This document shows, piece by piece, positions 1 to 8,826 of a stretch of 64,000 nucleotides of DNA. Position 1 is the first letter of the stretch. Every line of letters begins with the position of its first letter. The translations under genes were made by a program, and so were the position numbers. The stretch is from CAZUAQ01 sp964618455 (GTDB lineage: Bacteria; Planctomycetota; Phycisphaerae; UBA1845; PWPN01): NCBI GenBank assembly GCA_964618455.1, contig CAZUAQ010000016.1:51036-115035 (forward strand). Reading direction: 5' to 3'. The notes beneath the pieces are model-generated. The model was not told the origin of the DNA. It did not search any database and saw only the letters and a program-made list of their open reading frames with translations.

Positions 1-9
1 CTCAGCCGC

Positions 10-978
10 TCAGGCATTCGCCTCCCACTCCCGCCGGCAGGCGTCGGCAAACGCGGTGAGGAGTGTTTCGATCGCATCCAGACGGGCCAGCGCGCGACGC
101 CAGCGTTCGGGGATGGCGTCGACACCCCAGATCAGCCCCGCCAGTCCGCCGGTGACCGCGCCGGTCGTGTCCGTGTCCTCGCCGAGATTGACCGCCATCA
201 GCACCGCCTCTTCATACGCGCCCGCGCGCAAGCAACACCACAACGCGGCGGTCAGCGTGTGCATCACGTACCCGCTGCCGGAAATCGCGCGCTCGTCGCG
301 TTGCGTCAACGCGGGATCGAGGACCGGCGCGAACTCGGCGCGCTCATGGGGATCGTGTTCGTCGAGGATCGGCACGAACTGTGCCTGTGTGGCGGCGATC
401 GCCTCGGCCGGCGACACGCCATGCATCAGCCGGACTGCCAGTTCGACATAGAACGCGCACGCCAGTTGCGAACGCATGTGGCCATGTGTCACGCAGCTCG
501 CTTCCATCACGAGCGGGATGCGCGTGGCAGGCTGCGCCTTCGCGAAGTAGACCGCCAGCGGCAGGATACGCATCAACGCGCCGTTCCCGTTGCTGCGCTC
601 GTCGCGCGGCCCCGCCTGAATCGGCGCCGCCCCCTCGTCGAAGCGTTCGAGCGCCCGGCGCGTCGTGATGCCGATATCGAAGACCTCGCCGTGCGGCGTC
701 CAGTGGGCGTCGTGAAGCCACCGGGCGAAGAGGCGGGCCTGGTCGGCCAGGTCGTATCCGTCGCAGAGGCTCTCCGCCAGGCAGAGCGTCAGCGAAGTGT
801 CATCCGACCATGTCCCCGGTGGTTGATCGTACGTCCCGAAGCCGGTCATGTCCGTCACGGGATTCGCGCGCAGCTTCTCACGCGGCGTGAACTCGACACT
901 CACGCCCAGCGCATCGCCGACCGCATGGCCCAGCAATGCCGCGCGGACGATGTTCAGAATCGAGGGGGCATCGCTCAT
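10..978 (-). CDS. ADP-ribosylglycohydrolase family protein
   Basis: Predicted soluble di-metal hydrolase of the ADP-ribosylglycohydrolase (DraG/ARH) family, which removes ADP-ribose from proteins or small molecules. The N-terminus has LLGHAVGDALG, then the metal-binding signature WSDDTSLTL, a NGNGALMRI stretch and the C-terminal GEDTDTTGAVTGGLAG, whose aspartates complete the metal site. About 322 residues is normal for the family. The start at 978 is chosen over an in-frame ATG at 1050 because AGGAG lies about seven bases upstream of it. The true substrate cannot be read from sequence; in planctomycetes these proteins are often orphan enzymes. Family assignment is firm, substrate unknown. 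Confidence 0.87.
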   Translation of the reverse strand: MSDAPSILNIVRAALLGHAVGDALGVSVEFTPREKLRANPVTDMTGFGTYDQPPGTWSDDTSLTLCLAESLCDGYDLADQARLFARWLHDAHWTPHGEVFDIGITTRRALERFDEGAAPIQAGPRDERSNGNGALMRILPLAVYFAKAQPATRIPLVMEASCVTHGHMRSQLACAFYVELAVRLMHGVSPAEAIAATQAQFVPILDEHDPHERAEFAPVLDPALTQRDERAISGSGYVMHTLTAALWCCLRAGAYEEAVLMAVNLGEDTDTTGAVTGGLAGLIWGVDAIPERWRRALARLDAIETLLTAFADACRREWEANA

Positions 979-1021
979 GAGAAACTCCTGTGCATGGGGT
1001 CCAGCTGGCGAAAAGTTCGCA

Positions 1022-1603
1022 TTATTCCCTAGGCTTGGCGTTCTCTTCATCCGGACGCGGATCGCGAGGAGGAATCAGCATCGCAGGATCCATCACTTCG
1101 AGCCGGCGAAGAAAAGGCAAACCACATTCCGGGCACTGGCCTGTCTTCAGGCCCCAAAGCGGATAGCGGCAGCCCGGGCACAGCCAGGGAAACGATTGAT
1201 GGCACTTCGGGCATGTACTGGGAAGGACGCCTACAACGACGAATTCGCAATTGGCGCAGGTATAACACTTACGTCCCCCGGAGTTCAGCGCGGTCGCGCC
1301 GTAGTCGGGAATCGAGGCGCCCCATCGCCAGAGGACCCAGGCAGTCAACAAGGATAAAATTCCCAGAAGACCAATGCCCGGAAGAGCGCAGAAATCGGGT
1401 TGCTTGATTGGACCAGAGGGGCCGCTATGCGCACACATGGCCACGATGTTCGATACCGAAATAAGACAACCCAGGCCGCCCACAGTCACCGACAACGTAA
1501 AGAGAACGGTGCGTATGGAGCGGCGCACGATTCGCCGCCGTTCTCGTGTAGTCGTCGTAAAGATTGTTTCGCTTCGGTTTGGCATGAGGGCCTGATCAGT
1601 CAT
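1022..1603 (-). CDS. Membrane protein with C-terminal zinc ribbons
   Basis: Unknown function. The 193-residue protein has a basic N-terminus, two predicted membrane segments (roughly residues 30-55 and 75-93), then a cytoplasmic cysteine-rich tail. The tail holds the pairs CYTCANC, CPKC, CPGC and CPECG, enough for two zinc ribbons, and includes the planctomycete-style segment CPGCRYPLWGLKTGQCPECG. A similarly built protein lies downstream on the same strand. This architecture is common in planctomycetes, but no role is established. Membrane location and zinc binding are inferred from sequence pattern. Confidence 0.7.
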   Translation of the reverse strand: MTDQALMPNRSETIFTTTTRERRRIVRRSIRTVLFTLSVTVGGLGCLISVSNIVAMCAHSGPSGPIKQPDFCALPGIGLLGILSLLTAWVLWRWGASIPDYGATALNSGGRKCYTCANCEFVVVGVLPSTCPKCHQSFPWLCPGCRYPLWGLKTGQCPECGLPFLRRLEVMDPAMLIPPRDPRPDEENAKPRE

Positions 1604-1837
1604 AAGAGATGACGAGAACGATGCTTTGCTGAGTCAATCAAGTGCAGGCGTCCTGCGTCGGCCCGGACCTCTGCATCGAAGCCGCGAAGAAAAAGAGCAG
1701 GGGCCCCGGCAGCAGGTAGAGATGAATTGACCCGTGCATGATAAACACCCCCCTGTTTCTGTTCAGCCCATTATAGCCCGGCAGCGCCGTGCGCGTCAGC
1801 AAGCAACACAGCGCCTCGGGCCATGAGCGTACGTGTA

Positions 1838-2416
1838 TTACGTGGGTCGCGTATGCTCCGTTTTCGTAAACGGCGTTCCGCATTCCGGGCAGCGTTCCTC
1901 CCGTAAGCCAGCCAGGTTGTATCCGCATTGGCGGCAGTGCCCACCGCTTGTTTCCGCGCGATGCATGAGCAGGTAGAAAGCGCCCAACGAAGTCACAGAC
2001 CCGACCGCCACGGCGAGAAACAACTTCGGATCAAACCGTAGGCCGCTGTAGATGAACAAACTGCCCACGGCGATTCCCATCAGCGTTCCCCACGTTCCGG
2101 TCAGCGCCAGCCGCGCGAGCTTGCGCCATTGCCAGAGACCGCCCTCCCGCACCAGCTCTGCCTGAGGGCCATGCGGCCCTGAGATCATGCCATATACCAC
2201 TAATGTCACCGCCAGCGGCATCGGGCCGAAGATCAGCGAACGCACGATGCCCGCGAAGAGATTATACCGGTAGGATGTGGAGCTACCGCCCTGGATCGCC
2301 GTGATGACCGACACGTAGGCGTTTTGGATGCCGCGCGCCAATACGCCGTGGTGCGTCACATAGTACACCAGAAGTCCTGCGGTGATCGCGATCGTGGCCT
2401 TCCAGATTTTGTGCAT
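1838..2416 (-). CDS. Membrane protein with C-terminal CGYNLxGL zinc ribbon
   Basis: Unknown function. The 192-residue protein has about four hydrophobic segments followed by a short C-terminal zinc ribbon, CRQCGYNLAGLREERCPECG. The start ATG is preceded by GAGG at suitable spacing. It shares the membrane-plus-zinc-ribbon plan with the neighbouring gene ending at 1022, and the two may be distant paralogues. The CxxCGYNLxGLxxxRCPECG motif recurs in planctomycete genomes, where it probably serves as a small regulatory or protein-binding knob. No enzymatic motif was seen. Confidence 0.7.
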   Translation of the reverse strand: MHKIWKATIAITAGLLVYYVTHHGVLARGIQNAYVSVITAIQGGSSTSYRYNLFAGIVRSLIFGPMPLAVTLVVYGMISGPHGPQAELVREGGLWQWRKLARLALTGTWGTLMGIAVGSLFIYSGLRFDPKLFLAVAVGSVTSLGAFYLLMHRAETSGGHCRQCGYNLAGLREERCPECGTPFTKTEHTRPT

Positions 2417-2431
2417 GGGTTTGGTATCCTC

Positions 2432-3037
2432 TTATGGACCGGAGTTGGACTCGTCTGGAAAGAGACCAGATTCATCCAGACGCAAGTGCATTACCTCATA
2501 CCCAAAGACATCATAGAGGACGATCAACAAGTCAGGTTGAATGGAAAGATCGGCGGAAGTGAAAGACTCTCCGCTCGCCGGTAGAAGCATCGAGCCGGAA
2601 CAGGTGCCGGACTTCCCAGGCTTCAGTTCGAACCGATATCCATCCTTGAAATCGTCCATGGGACCGCCTGTCCCAAACAAGCCCGGCTCAGTGAACACTG
2701 GCAGCCGATAGTCTGCATCTTCAGGCCACATGGTCCGTAACGGAGTGTCCTCCGGGCCTTGAGCCTCACCCCAGACAAAGGCATAGCCGACCATCGAGTT
2801 GACGCCGTGGTTTTCAAGGACACATTCGAACGAGATTCGAATGCCTTCGGATGTGGCGGTGGTTGTCACTTCCCTGAATCCAATGGCCGGAAGGTATCCA
2901 CCCTGGTCGTTATATTGATCGAAGTCGCAGGATCGGATCGACGCCACGACCACGATGGCCAGCGATGTCGCGATGAGCATGGCGGGAACCACCAGGACGG
3001 CGCGAATCACTCTCTCTGTCAGACTCAGTGAGTTCAT
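2432..3037 (-). CDS. Single-pass membrane-anchored hypothetical protein
   Basis: Not recognised. The 201-residue product has one strong N-terminal hydrophobic segment (about residues 9-30), followed by an acidic, beta-rich extracytoplasmic domain. It is probably anchored by an uncleaved signal. The ATG at 3037 is preferred over an in-frame ATG at 3148. It has AGGAA upstream, and the extra 37 residues are arginine- and serine-rich and unlike a coding start. The gene ends 15 bases from the start of the downstream zinc-ribbon membrane gene, so the two may be cotranscribed. Confidence 0.6.
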   Translation of the reverse strand: MNSLSLTERVIRAVLVVPAMLIATSLAIVVVASIRSCDFDQYNDQGGYLPAIGFREVTTTATSEGIRISFECVLENHGVNSMVGYAFVWGEAQGPEDTPLRTMWPEDADYRLPVFTEPGLFGTGGPMDDFKDGYRFELKPGKSGTCSGSMLLPASGESFTSADLSIQPDLLIVLYDVFGYEVMHLRLDESGLFPDESNSGP

Positions 3038-3247
3038 GGTGCTTCGGTATTCCTGCGAAGAAGAACCGCCACACGGAGTTGGTTCGCGCCACGGACCGCG
3101 CCTTAGCGTCGTGATCCTGGGGTGCCTTATTGTACTAGTTGATGGCACCGGAAGCGATGCGCATGAGCGCCGTCATTCAAATCCATCATCGCGTCGAGAG
3201 CGTCCTGCTTTAGGAAGGTGACTCAGGCTGTTGAGCGGGGTCGGCTC

Positions 3248-4123
3248 TCACATATGGGAGGCGCTAATGATCTGGACGAAGCGCATCCATTCCTCCAGCG
3301 GCCACGCTTCCGGGCGGAGGGTGAGATCAAAACGGTGCTCCCCTTCCAGTTGGCCGAGATGGCCCGGTTCCAGGTGCTGGCGAAGGGTGTGCTTGAGGGT
3401 CTTGCGTCGATGATTGAACGCGCGGCGGACCCAGGTCGACAACACCGAACGGAGATCAATGGGGAGGTTATTCCCTCCTATGTCAATGAGCTGCATCATC
3501 GCCGAATCGACCTGCGGCGCCGGCCAGAACACCTGCGGTCCGAGCGTCGCCAGCCGGCGGACGGCGCAGCACGCCTGCAGCAGAATTCCCAGCGGCCCGT
3601 ACTCCGGCGTACCTGGCGCCGCCAGCATGCGCTGAGCCACCTCCGCCTGGACGGTGAAACAATACGTATCCATCGGGAGATCTGAGATGATAAGGTTCAT
3701 CAGCAGTGGTGTGGCGACCTGGTACGGCAGGTTGGCCACGAGGCGCAGGCGACCGCCGAGTTGGGCGTGACGCGCCTGCAGCGTTTCCAGAACCACCGTC
3801 GCCACGGCATTCTTTCGCTCCAGCACGTCACGATGGATGAGTGTGAAGTTCTCCCGGCCCTCGTACCGGCGGGCGAGCAGCCGGGCCAGGCCGTGATCGA
3901 TCTCCACACTCACGACGTGACCCGCCCGTTCCACGAGGTGGTCGGTCAGCCCCCCCGTTCCCGGGCCGACCTCGAGAACGACATCCTGCGGGCCAAGCTC
4001 CGCCGCCGTGACCAGCATTTGCATGATATTGCCATCAATCAGGAAGTTCTGACCGAAGCGCTTCAGCGGGCGAATGCCCTCGGCATCGAGCAAGGCCTGG
4101 ATGTCGCGCTTGGTTTGCGTCAT
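3248..4123 (-). CDS. rsmA: 16S rRNA dimethyladenosine transferase RsmA/KsgA
   Basis: Uses S-adenosylmethionine to dimethylate two adjacent adenosines in the 3' terminal helix of 16S rRNA during small-subunit maturation. Visible signatures are RFGQNFL near residue 22, the SAM-binding loop EVGPGTGGLT, an acidic end of beta-2 (VEIDHGLA) and the catalytic NLPYQVATP motif. The C-terminal segment FWPAPQVDSAMM is typical of the RNA-binding lobe. About 291 residues is the family norm. The gene lies downstream of parB on the same strand with a 117-base gap and may share its transcript. Confidence 0.95.
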   Translation of the reverse strand: MTQTKRDIQALLDAEGIRPLKRFGQNFLIDGNIMQMLVTAAELGPQDVVLEVGPGTGGLTDHLVERAGHVVSVEIDHGLARLLARRYEGRENFTLIHRDVLERKNAVATVVLETLQARHAQLGGRLRLVANLPYQVATPLLMNLIISDLPMDTYCFTVQAEVAQRMLAAPGTPEYGPLGILLQACCAVRRLATLGPQVFWPAPQVDSAMMQLIDIGGNNLPIDLRSVLSTWVRRAFNHRRKTLKHTLRQHLEPGHLGQLEGEHRFDLTLRPEAWPLEEWMRFVQIISASHM

Positions 4124-4240
4124 GCCGAACGCCCCGTCAGAGAGATTCGGAGCCGCGCGTCACAGTAGCCAAGGATCGAAGCCGCGCCGCCATGGAGACG
4201 ACAATGGCACTCGAGCGACGCAACCACGGAGGGCTCTGTA

Positions 4241-5152
4241 TCACGTTTCAATTTGAAGCCGATCGACAATCCGATCAAAATCGTCGAGGTTGGCATAGTG
4301 GATGGTGATCTTGCCGCTGCCCTTCCGGCGTGATTCGTGGATGTCGACCTTGGTCCCGAGAGTCTGCACGAAGGCCTCTTCCAACTGGCGGATCTGGGGA
4401 CGCTTTGCATCCTTGGAATCCGTTCTTCCGGCAGGCTGACTCGCGGCCTGACGGGCCTGGATCTGGTCGCGTACCGCCCTCTCGAGTGCGCGGACGGACA
4501 GCCCCTCCTTGACCGCTTTCTCCGCCATGCGAGTGATTTCGGAGGCGGATTTGAGCCCGAGCAGGCACCGGGCATGTCCCATACTCAGTTGACTTTGAGA
4601 AACCAGCCCGCGTACCTCGGCAGGGAGATCCAGGAGACGCATGTAGTTGGTGACCGTGGTGCGATCTTCACCCAATCCCTGGGCAATATCCTCGGCGGAG
4701 AGGCCGAACTCATCCGCGTAGCGACGGTACGCTTCCGCCCTCTCGATGGGATTGAGGTCCTCGCGAAAGATGTTTTCGACCAGGGCGAGTTCGAGCATCT
4801 CGCGGTCGGTGGCCTCGCGGACGATGGCGGGAATCTCCTTCAGGCCCGCTTCGCGGCATGCGCGCCAGCGACGTTCGCCGGCGATCAACTGGTAGTCCTC
4901 GCCCTGCTTTCGCAGGATCACCGGCTGGAGAAGGCCTGACTTGCGGATGGACGCCGCCAGGGCTTCCAATTCCTCTTCCTTCATCTCCTGCCGCGGTTGA
5001 TGAGGATTAGGCCTGATCCGATCGAGTGAAACGCGAAGCGTATCCGATCGGGAAGTGGAAGAGGGAGCAGGGAGATCCGAAGGGGGCGAAGATTCCGGCA
5101 GGGATATCAGGGAGTTCAGTCCTCTGCCGAGACGTTTCTTTGGGGCCTGCAT
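4241..5152 (-). CDS. parB: ParB/Spo0J chromosome partitioning protein
   Basis: DNA-binding CTPase that loads at parS sites and spreads to organise the replication-origin region for segregation with ParA. The N-terminus KKRLGRGLNSLI is the classic ParA-contact region. The CTP-binding part contains GERRWRACREAG and ENIFREDLNPIERA. A helix-turn-helix follows (LSAEDIAQGLGEDRTTVTNY), then a C-terminal dimerisation domain ending near residue 303. The start at 5152 is chosen over an in-frame ATG at 5212 because AAGGAGGT sits just upstream. Two parS-like palindromes lie about 135-205 bases upstream, so ParB may bind its own promoter region. No parA is adjacent: the next upstream gene is divergent and encodes a lipoprotein. 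Confidence 0.95.
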   Translation of the reverse strand: MQAPKKRLGRGLNSLISLPESSPPSDLPAPSSTSRSDTLRVSLDRIRPNPHQPRQEMKEEELEALAASIRKSGLLQPVILRKQGEDYQLIAGERRWRACREAGLKEIPAIVREATDREMLELALVENIFREDLNPIERAEAYRRYADEFGLSAEDIAQGLGEDRTTVTNYMRLLDLPAEVRGLVSQSQLSMGHARCLLGLKSASEITRMAEKAVKEGLSVRALERAVRDQIQARQAASQPAGRTDSKDAKRPQIRQLEEAFVQTLGTKVDIHESRRKGSGKITIHYANLDDFDRIVDRLQIET

Positions 5153-5286
5153 GGGCGACCTCCTTTTCGCATGATTGATGATCCATCGATCGTACCTTGC
5201 TACGGATTCCAACGCAATTCTCAGGTGGACACGAAAGGATCGATAGCTTGTGACTTCTCTGGATAGCTCACTCTTTGGTGCCAGAC

Positions 5287-5302
5287 TGTTTCACGTGGAA
5301 CA
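5287..5302 (+). promoter_or_regulatory. parS: parS-like ParB binding site 1
   Basis: TGTTTCACGTGGAACA matches the widely conserved bacterial parS consensus TGTTTCACGTGAAACA at 15 of 16 bases and keeps the central CACGTG. It lies about 135 bases upstream of the parB start. Confidence 0.85.
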
Positions 5303-5340
5303 GTCAATTGTCAGTCACGCATGGGGTGTTATGATTCTGT

Positions 5341-5356
5341 TGTTCCACGTGAAACA
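5341..5356 (-). promoter_or_regulatory. parS: parS-like ParB binding site 2
   Basis: TGTTCCACGTGAAACA is the exact reverse complement of the site at 5287, so the two sites form an inverted pair with a 38-base spacer. It also matches the parS consensus at 15 of 16 bases. Confidence 0.85.
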
Positions 5357-5575
5357 TCAGGCAACCCACTCACACCAGGTTGACCAGTAAATAGAGATAA
5401 CTATGTTAAGCTCATGTTTTGTAATAGTTTGTGGAACTCTTGTATCGCGTGGCATGCCAAGACCCTGTCGCTAGCTATGATGCCGCCATCTTTGATAGCG
5501 TGACGCTATACGATTGAGATTTGACCTGCCGGACGGATGACGCGAGCATGTCATACCAGAATGGAAGGTGAGCCG

Positions 5576-6643
5576 ATGCGCAGGAATCTCGGGTGGACTT
5601 CAGGCAGGAGACAGGAGAGCGGGAGACGCGCGCGGTCTGGATGGCCGGGATTCATCCTGGCGGCCATGCTCGTGGCAGGGGGGCTGGCGGTCGGATGTGT
5701 CCAGGAGCAACCTCGCTACCGGCGGACCCGGGGAAAGCCCATCATGCCCACGAGTCCACCGACGCCCCGCAACGTGGAAGCAGAAGAGTCTTTTTACTGG
5801 TATTCCTCTCGACCGTCGCCGATCGATCCGGAGCCGGTACCCGTCGCCACAGAGCCGGTGGCATCGCCCGCCGAGAGCGCGGCGCCGTCGGAGGAAATAG
5901 CCTCGACGCCCGTCGAGGAGGGGCTGGAGACGGGCGGGGGTTACACGCTGCTGCTCCACCGCTCCAGCACGCTGCAGTACGAGGGACAGCGCGATGCCCT
6001 CACGCCCATGACACTGCAACGCGGCAGGCCCGGCGACGTGGCAGGGGTGCTTGCGAAACTGGTGATTCCTCCTACAGCACCCGAACCCGCAAATAAAGGT
6101 TTTAAACTTCATTATCTGACGCTCGTTGAGCGAGACATGGCACTGTCGCTGCTGCCGTACCTGGATATCGCACCGGTCGGCGACAACGGCGTTCCCGCCG
6201 ATGATGGGGAAGGAGCGTCGGATGGTGCGGCTGCCGCCGCGCGGCGCGGTCTCGGCCTGCTCTATTCGACACAGCTCGCGCTGGATGCACCGTCGGATAC
6301 GCTGCGTGAGTCGGCGCGTCTCCTGGCGCTCGTGGCGGACGTCCCGACCGAAGAGGAGAGTCTGCGCTGGATGGCGGCGATGCTTTGCGGGATGATCCAC
6401 GTCCAGTGGCTCGGTGAACCCGAAAAGGCGGTCGGGTTCTTTGCCATGGCGGAGGAACGGGCACTGCCCGGGTCGTACGCCCAGGGTGTGGCGCTGCTTT
6501 ATCAGGCGCGGACCCGACTCGGCCAGGCTCGTCGCGCGGAAGGCTCTCGACTGCTCTCACGCGTGGTGTCCGAATTCAGCATCTATCGCGATACGGCCAT
6601 GTACGAAAGGGCACTGGAGGGGTTCGCCCGGGCGAATCGCTAA
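5576..6643 (+). CDS. Exported lipoprotein, function unknown
   Basis: Not recognised. The chosen start (5576, preceded by GGAAGGTGA) gives a 355-residue protein. It has a basic N-terminus, a hydrophobic stretch and the lipobox LAVGC, so it should be lipid-anchored after signal peptidase II cleavage. A proline- and glutamate-rich linker follows to about residue 115. The C-terminal part is alanine- and leucine-rich and helical, with spacing suggestive of TPR-like repeats (AMAEERALPG..., ALLYQARTRLGQARRAEG). An in-frame upstream ATG at 5537 lacks a good ribosome site. It is divergent from parB. Confidence 0.65.
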   Translation: MRRNLGWTSGRRQESGRRARSGWPGFILAAMLVAGGLAVGCVQEQPRYRRTRGKPIMPTSPPTPRNVEAEESFYWYSSRPSPIDPEPVPVATEPVASPAESAAPSEEIASTPVEEGLETGGGYTLLLHRSSTLQYEGQRDALTPMTLQRGRPGDVAGVLAKLVIPPTAPEPANKGFKLHYLTLVERDMALSLLPYLDIAPVGDNGVPADDGEGASDGAAAAARRGLGLLYSTQLALDAPSDTLRESARLLALVADVPTEEESLRWMAAMLCGMIHVQWLGEPEKAVGFFAMAEERALPGSYAQGVALLYQARTRLGQARRAEGSRLLSRVVSEFSIYRDTAMYERALEGFARANR

Positions 6644-6716
6644 CGGGTGGGCAGCCTATACTCCTGAACAGTTCACGCATCGCTTCTTCGTGGTCCAGCA
6701 TTCGGGGCAAAGTGGT

Positions 6717-7742
6717 ATGGAACGGTTAAAGGTGGGATTGCTGGGTCTCGGCCGCGGCGGGCAGCAGGTGGCGGACGTGCTACTGTCCAGCTCCTGGTGC
6801 GAACTGGTCGCCGTGGCCAGCCCGCGCCGTTTGCGCCTCGAGCGGTTCAACGACCTGCACCCGGACATCGCCACGTTCGATGATTTCCGTTCGCTGATCG
6901 TCGCGCGACCTCTGGACGCGTTGTTCATCGCCGTGCCGCCCTTTGTGCGCTCGAACTATCTCAAGCTTGCGGCTGAGCGCGACCTCCCGGTGTGGATCCT
7001 TCCGCCGGCAGCGCGCCGGGTCAGCGAGGCCACGCAGATCCTGGCGATGTTCGACACCGCCTGCCCGGTCGTCGTGTCGCGCAGTTGGGGTATCGACCCG
7101 GCCATGCAGGCCACGTCACCGGGTGTCGATGCGATGGGGCGTATGTTCCTCGCGCGGGGCAACGTGATGACCTGCTGGTCGGAGGATTTCGACTGGCGGG
7201 GCGACGCCAAGCGCGCCGGTGGGGGGGTCCTGCTCGATCGCGGGTACGGCGTGGTGGATACGATCGTGTCGGCCATGGGACTGCCGAGCACAGTGTATGC
7301 CGCCATGGCGGGGACGTCGCGCCCGGGCGGCTTGTATCCGTACGACACGGAAGACACCGCCGGGCTGATCTGCCAGTACGGCGATGGCGGAATGGCGGTG
7401 GTGAGCACATGCTGGACCGCCGGTCCGGAACGCTGGTACCTGGTGTTCAACGGAACGGAAGGGTCGATCCGTTTCGAGGAAACGCGCATGGAGGCGTACG
7501 ATCGCGCGGGCGAACCGACACTGCCCGAGCAACGGCGCGCGGACAATGCACTGATGCCCTCGATTGAAAACTTCCTCAGCCAGTTGCACACCAACCCGCA
7601 GAAGATCGAAGGGCGCCTGCAAACACATCTTCCGACGGTGGCGACGCTCGAAGCGGCGTACCTCTCCGCCAAGACGGGCGAGCAGGAATCGCCGGAACGC
7701 ATCCTCGACGTGCATGCCGATCGCAAAGGCTTGCGGCGGTAA
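6717..7742 (+). CDS. Gfo/Idh/MocA-fold protein lacking the EKP motif
   Basis: Rossmann-fold protein of the Gfo/Idh/MocA type, a family that usually oxidises or reduces sugars, inositols or similar compounds with NAD(P). The N-terminal dinucleotide loop VGLLGLGRGG is clear, followed by DFRSLIVARPLDALFIAVPP. The place where active enzymes carry the catalytic lysine in EKP reads WILPPAARRVSEA, so lysine and glutamate are both replaced. The C-terminal domain (GGGVLLDRGYGVVDTI, GTEGSIRFEE) is otherwise typical. The reading frame is open far upstream; the ATG at 6717 is chosen because the dinucleotide fold starts right after it. Catalytic activity is doubtful. Confidence 0.8.
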   Translation: MERLKVGLLGLGRGGQQVADVLLSSSWCELVAVASPRRLRLERFNDLHPDIATFDDFRSLIVARPLDALFIAVPPFVRSNYLKLAAERDLPVWILPPAARRVSEATQILAMFDTACPVVVSRSWGIDPAMQATSPGVDAMGRMFLARGNVMTCWSEDFDWRGDAKRAGGGVLLDRGYGVVDTIVSAMGLPSTVYAAMAGTSRPGGLYPYDTEDTAGLICQYGDGGMAVVSTCWTAGPERWYLVFNGTEGSIRFEETRMEAYDRAGEPTLPEQRRADNALMPSIENFLSQLHTNPQKIEGRLQTHLPTVATLEAAYLSAKTGEQESPERILDVHADRKGLRR

Positions 7743-7800
7743 TCTCGGCATCAGTATTCCTTGAGTCAACCCGGGGTGCGCTGCTACGCGAAAGCCATGA

Positions 7801-7837
7801 GCTGCGATGTGTCACACCTTCGGTGTGGAGGTGCAGC
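7801..7837. terminator. Candidate hairpin between convergent genes
   Basis: An imperfect stem-loop: outer GCTGC/GCAGC and inner CACACC/GGTGTG with a TTC loop. It lies between the convergent genes ending at 7742 and 7874. No strong T-run follows, so intrinsic terminator activity is uncertain. Confidence 0.35.
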
Positions 7838-7873
7838 CTTATGATCGATTCATCGGTGTAGTTGTGTCGTGAG

Positions 7874-8737
7874 TCAGTCCAGGGGAACCACATCCTGCCA
7901 GCGGATTTTGGGAGTCCAGTTCAGGAGGTCTCGGGCGTAGGTGGAGTCGATGAGGGGGCTGGTGGCGTCGAGGGGGGCCTTGCCGCGCCATGGTACGGAA
8001 GGCGAGAGCTGTGCGACATGATCACGAATATTGACATTCGCCCCGGCGGTGTCGCTGTGCAGGAACATGACCTCGTGCGTGAGATCGTGGCGGTGCATCA
8101 CGCAGGCGAGAACGGCGACGGCATCGCTGAAGTCGAGGAAGTCCACGAGGACGAGTTTCGGCGGATCGAGCTTGAGATGATCGACCAGCCAGGGGTCTTC
8201 CGCGGCGCTGCCCAGGAGCGGAAAACGCAGGCAGACGGTGGGGATGCCGTACATGCGGGTGAAGGCATCGGCCTGGATCTCGTTGATGCGTTTGGTCAGG
8301 TCGTAGGTGTGGCGAGGTCGGCAGGGGTGCGATTCATCGAGGGGCAGGTAATCGAGCTCGTGGTCGTCGACACTTTCGGGCAGGCCGACGGCACACAGGC
8401 TGCTGGCGAGGATGACCATGCGGGCCTTGGCCTGCCGGGCGGCTTCAAGGACATGCTGCGTGCCCTGGACGTTAATGGCGAGGATCTCGGAAGGGGGGAT
8501 GTGCCGGGCGCGGCCGGAGATGGCGCCGAGATGAATCACGACCTCCGCGCCGGCGGCGGCATCGATCACCGCCGGTTCATCGCGCAGATCACCGGTGAGC
8601 ACGCGTACCTTCCCGGGAGGCTCTGCCTTCGGAGGGACGCAGTCGAACGCGACAATCTCGTGATCGCGCGCGAAGGCGTCCACCACGCGGTGTCCCAGTC
8701 GCCCCGACGCTCCCGTCACCAACAGATTCACCGCCAC
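7874..8737 (-). CDS. NAD-dependent epimerase/dehydratase (extended SDR)
   Basis: Extended short-chain dehydrogenase that probably acts on a nucleotide sugar or sugar derivative. The nucleotide-binding motif TGASGRLGHRV is at residue 9, followed by GDLRD and HLGAISG. The catalytic tyrosine and lysine are in YDLTK, with the serine in LASSLCAVG. The length of 287 residues is near the lower end for sugar-nucleotide epimerases. Substrate cannot be read. It converges on the Gfo/Idh/MocA-like gene, and both could serve sugar metabolism linked to the nearby glycosidases, although this is inference. Confidence 0.85.
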   Translation of the reverse strand: MAVNLLVTGASGRLGHRVVDAFARDHEIVAFDCVPPKAEPPGKVRVLTGDLRDEPAVIDAAAGAEVVIHLGAISGRARHIPPSEILAINVQGTQHVLEAARQAKARMVILASSLCAVGLPESVDDHELDYLPLDESHPCRPRHTYDLTKRINEIQADAFTRMYGIPTVCLRFPLLGSAAEDPWLVDHLKLDPPKLVLVDFLDFSDAVAVLACVMHRHDLTHEVMFLHSDTAGANVNIRDHVAQLSPSVPWRGKAPLDATSPLIDSTYARDLLNWTPKIRWQDVVPLD

Positions 8738-8826
8738 CTCCTCGGTTCGCTCACGCGAGATCAGAATTCAGGCGCGAGGATTGTAACCGCGTGACGGTGC
8801 GGATGTCGCCTGCAAGGCCCGAGCGA

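Larger units (their letters stand above)
5153..5575. other. Divergent parB/lipoprotein intergenic region
   Basis: A 423-base non-coding stretch between parB (leftward) and a lipoprotein gene (rightward). It is noticeably richer in A and T than its surroundings, especially 5380-5450. It holds two parS-like sites and must contain the promoters of both genes. I saw no cluster of DnaA boxes, so it is not called an origin. No RNA gene was recognised. Confidence 0.6.
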
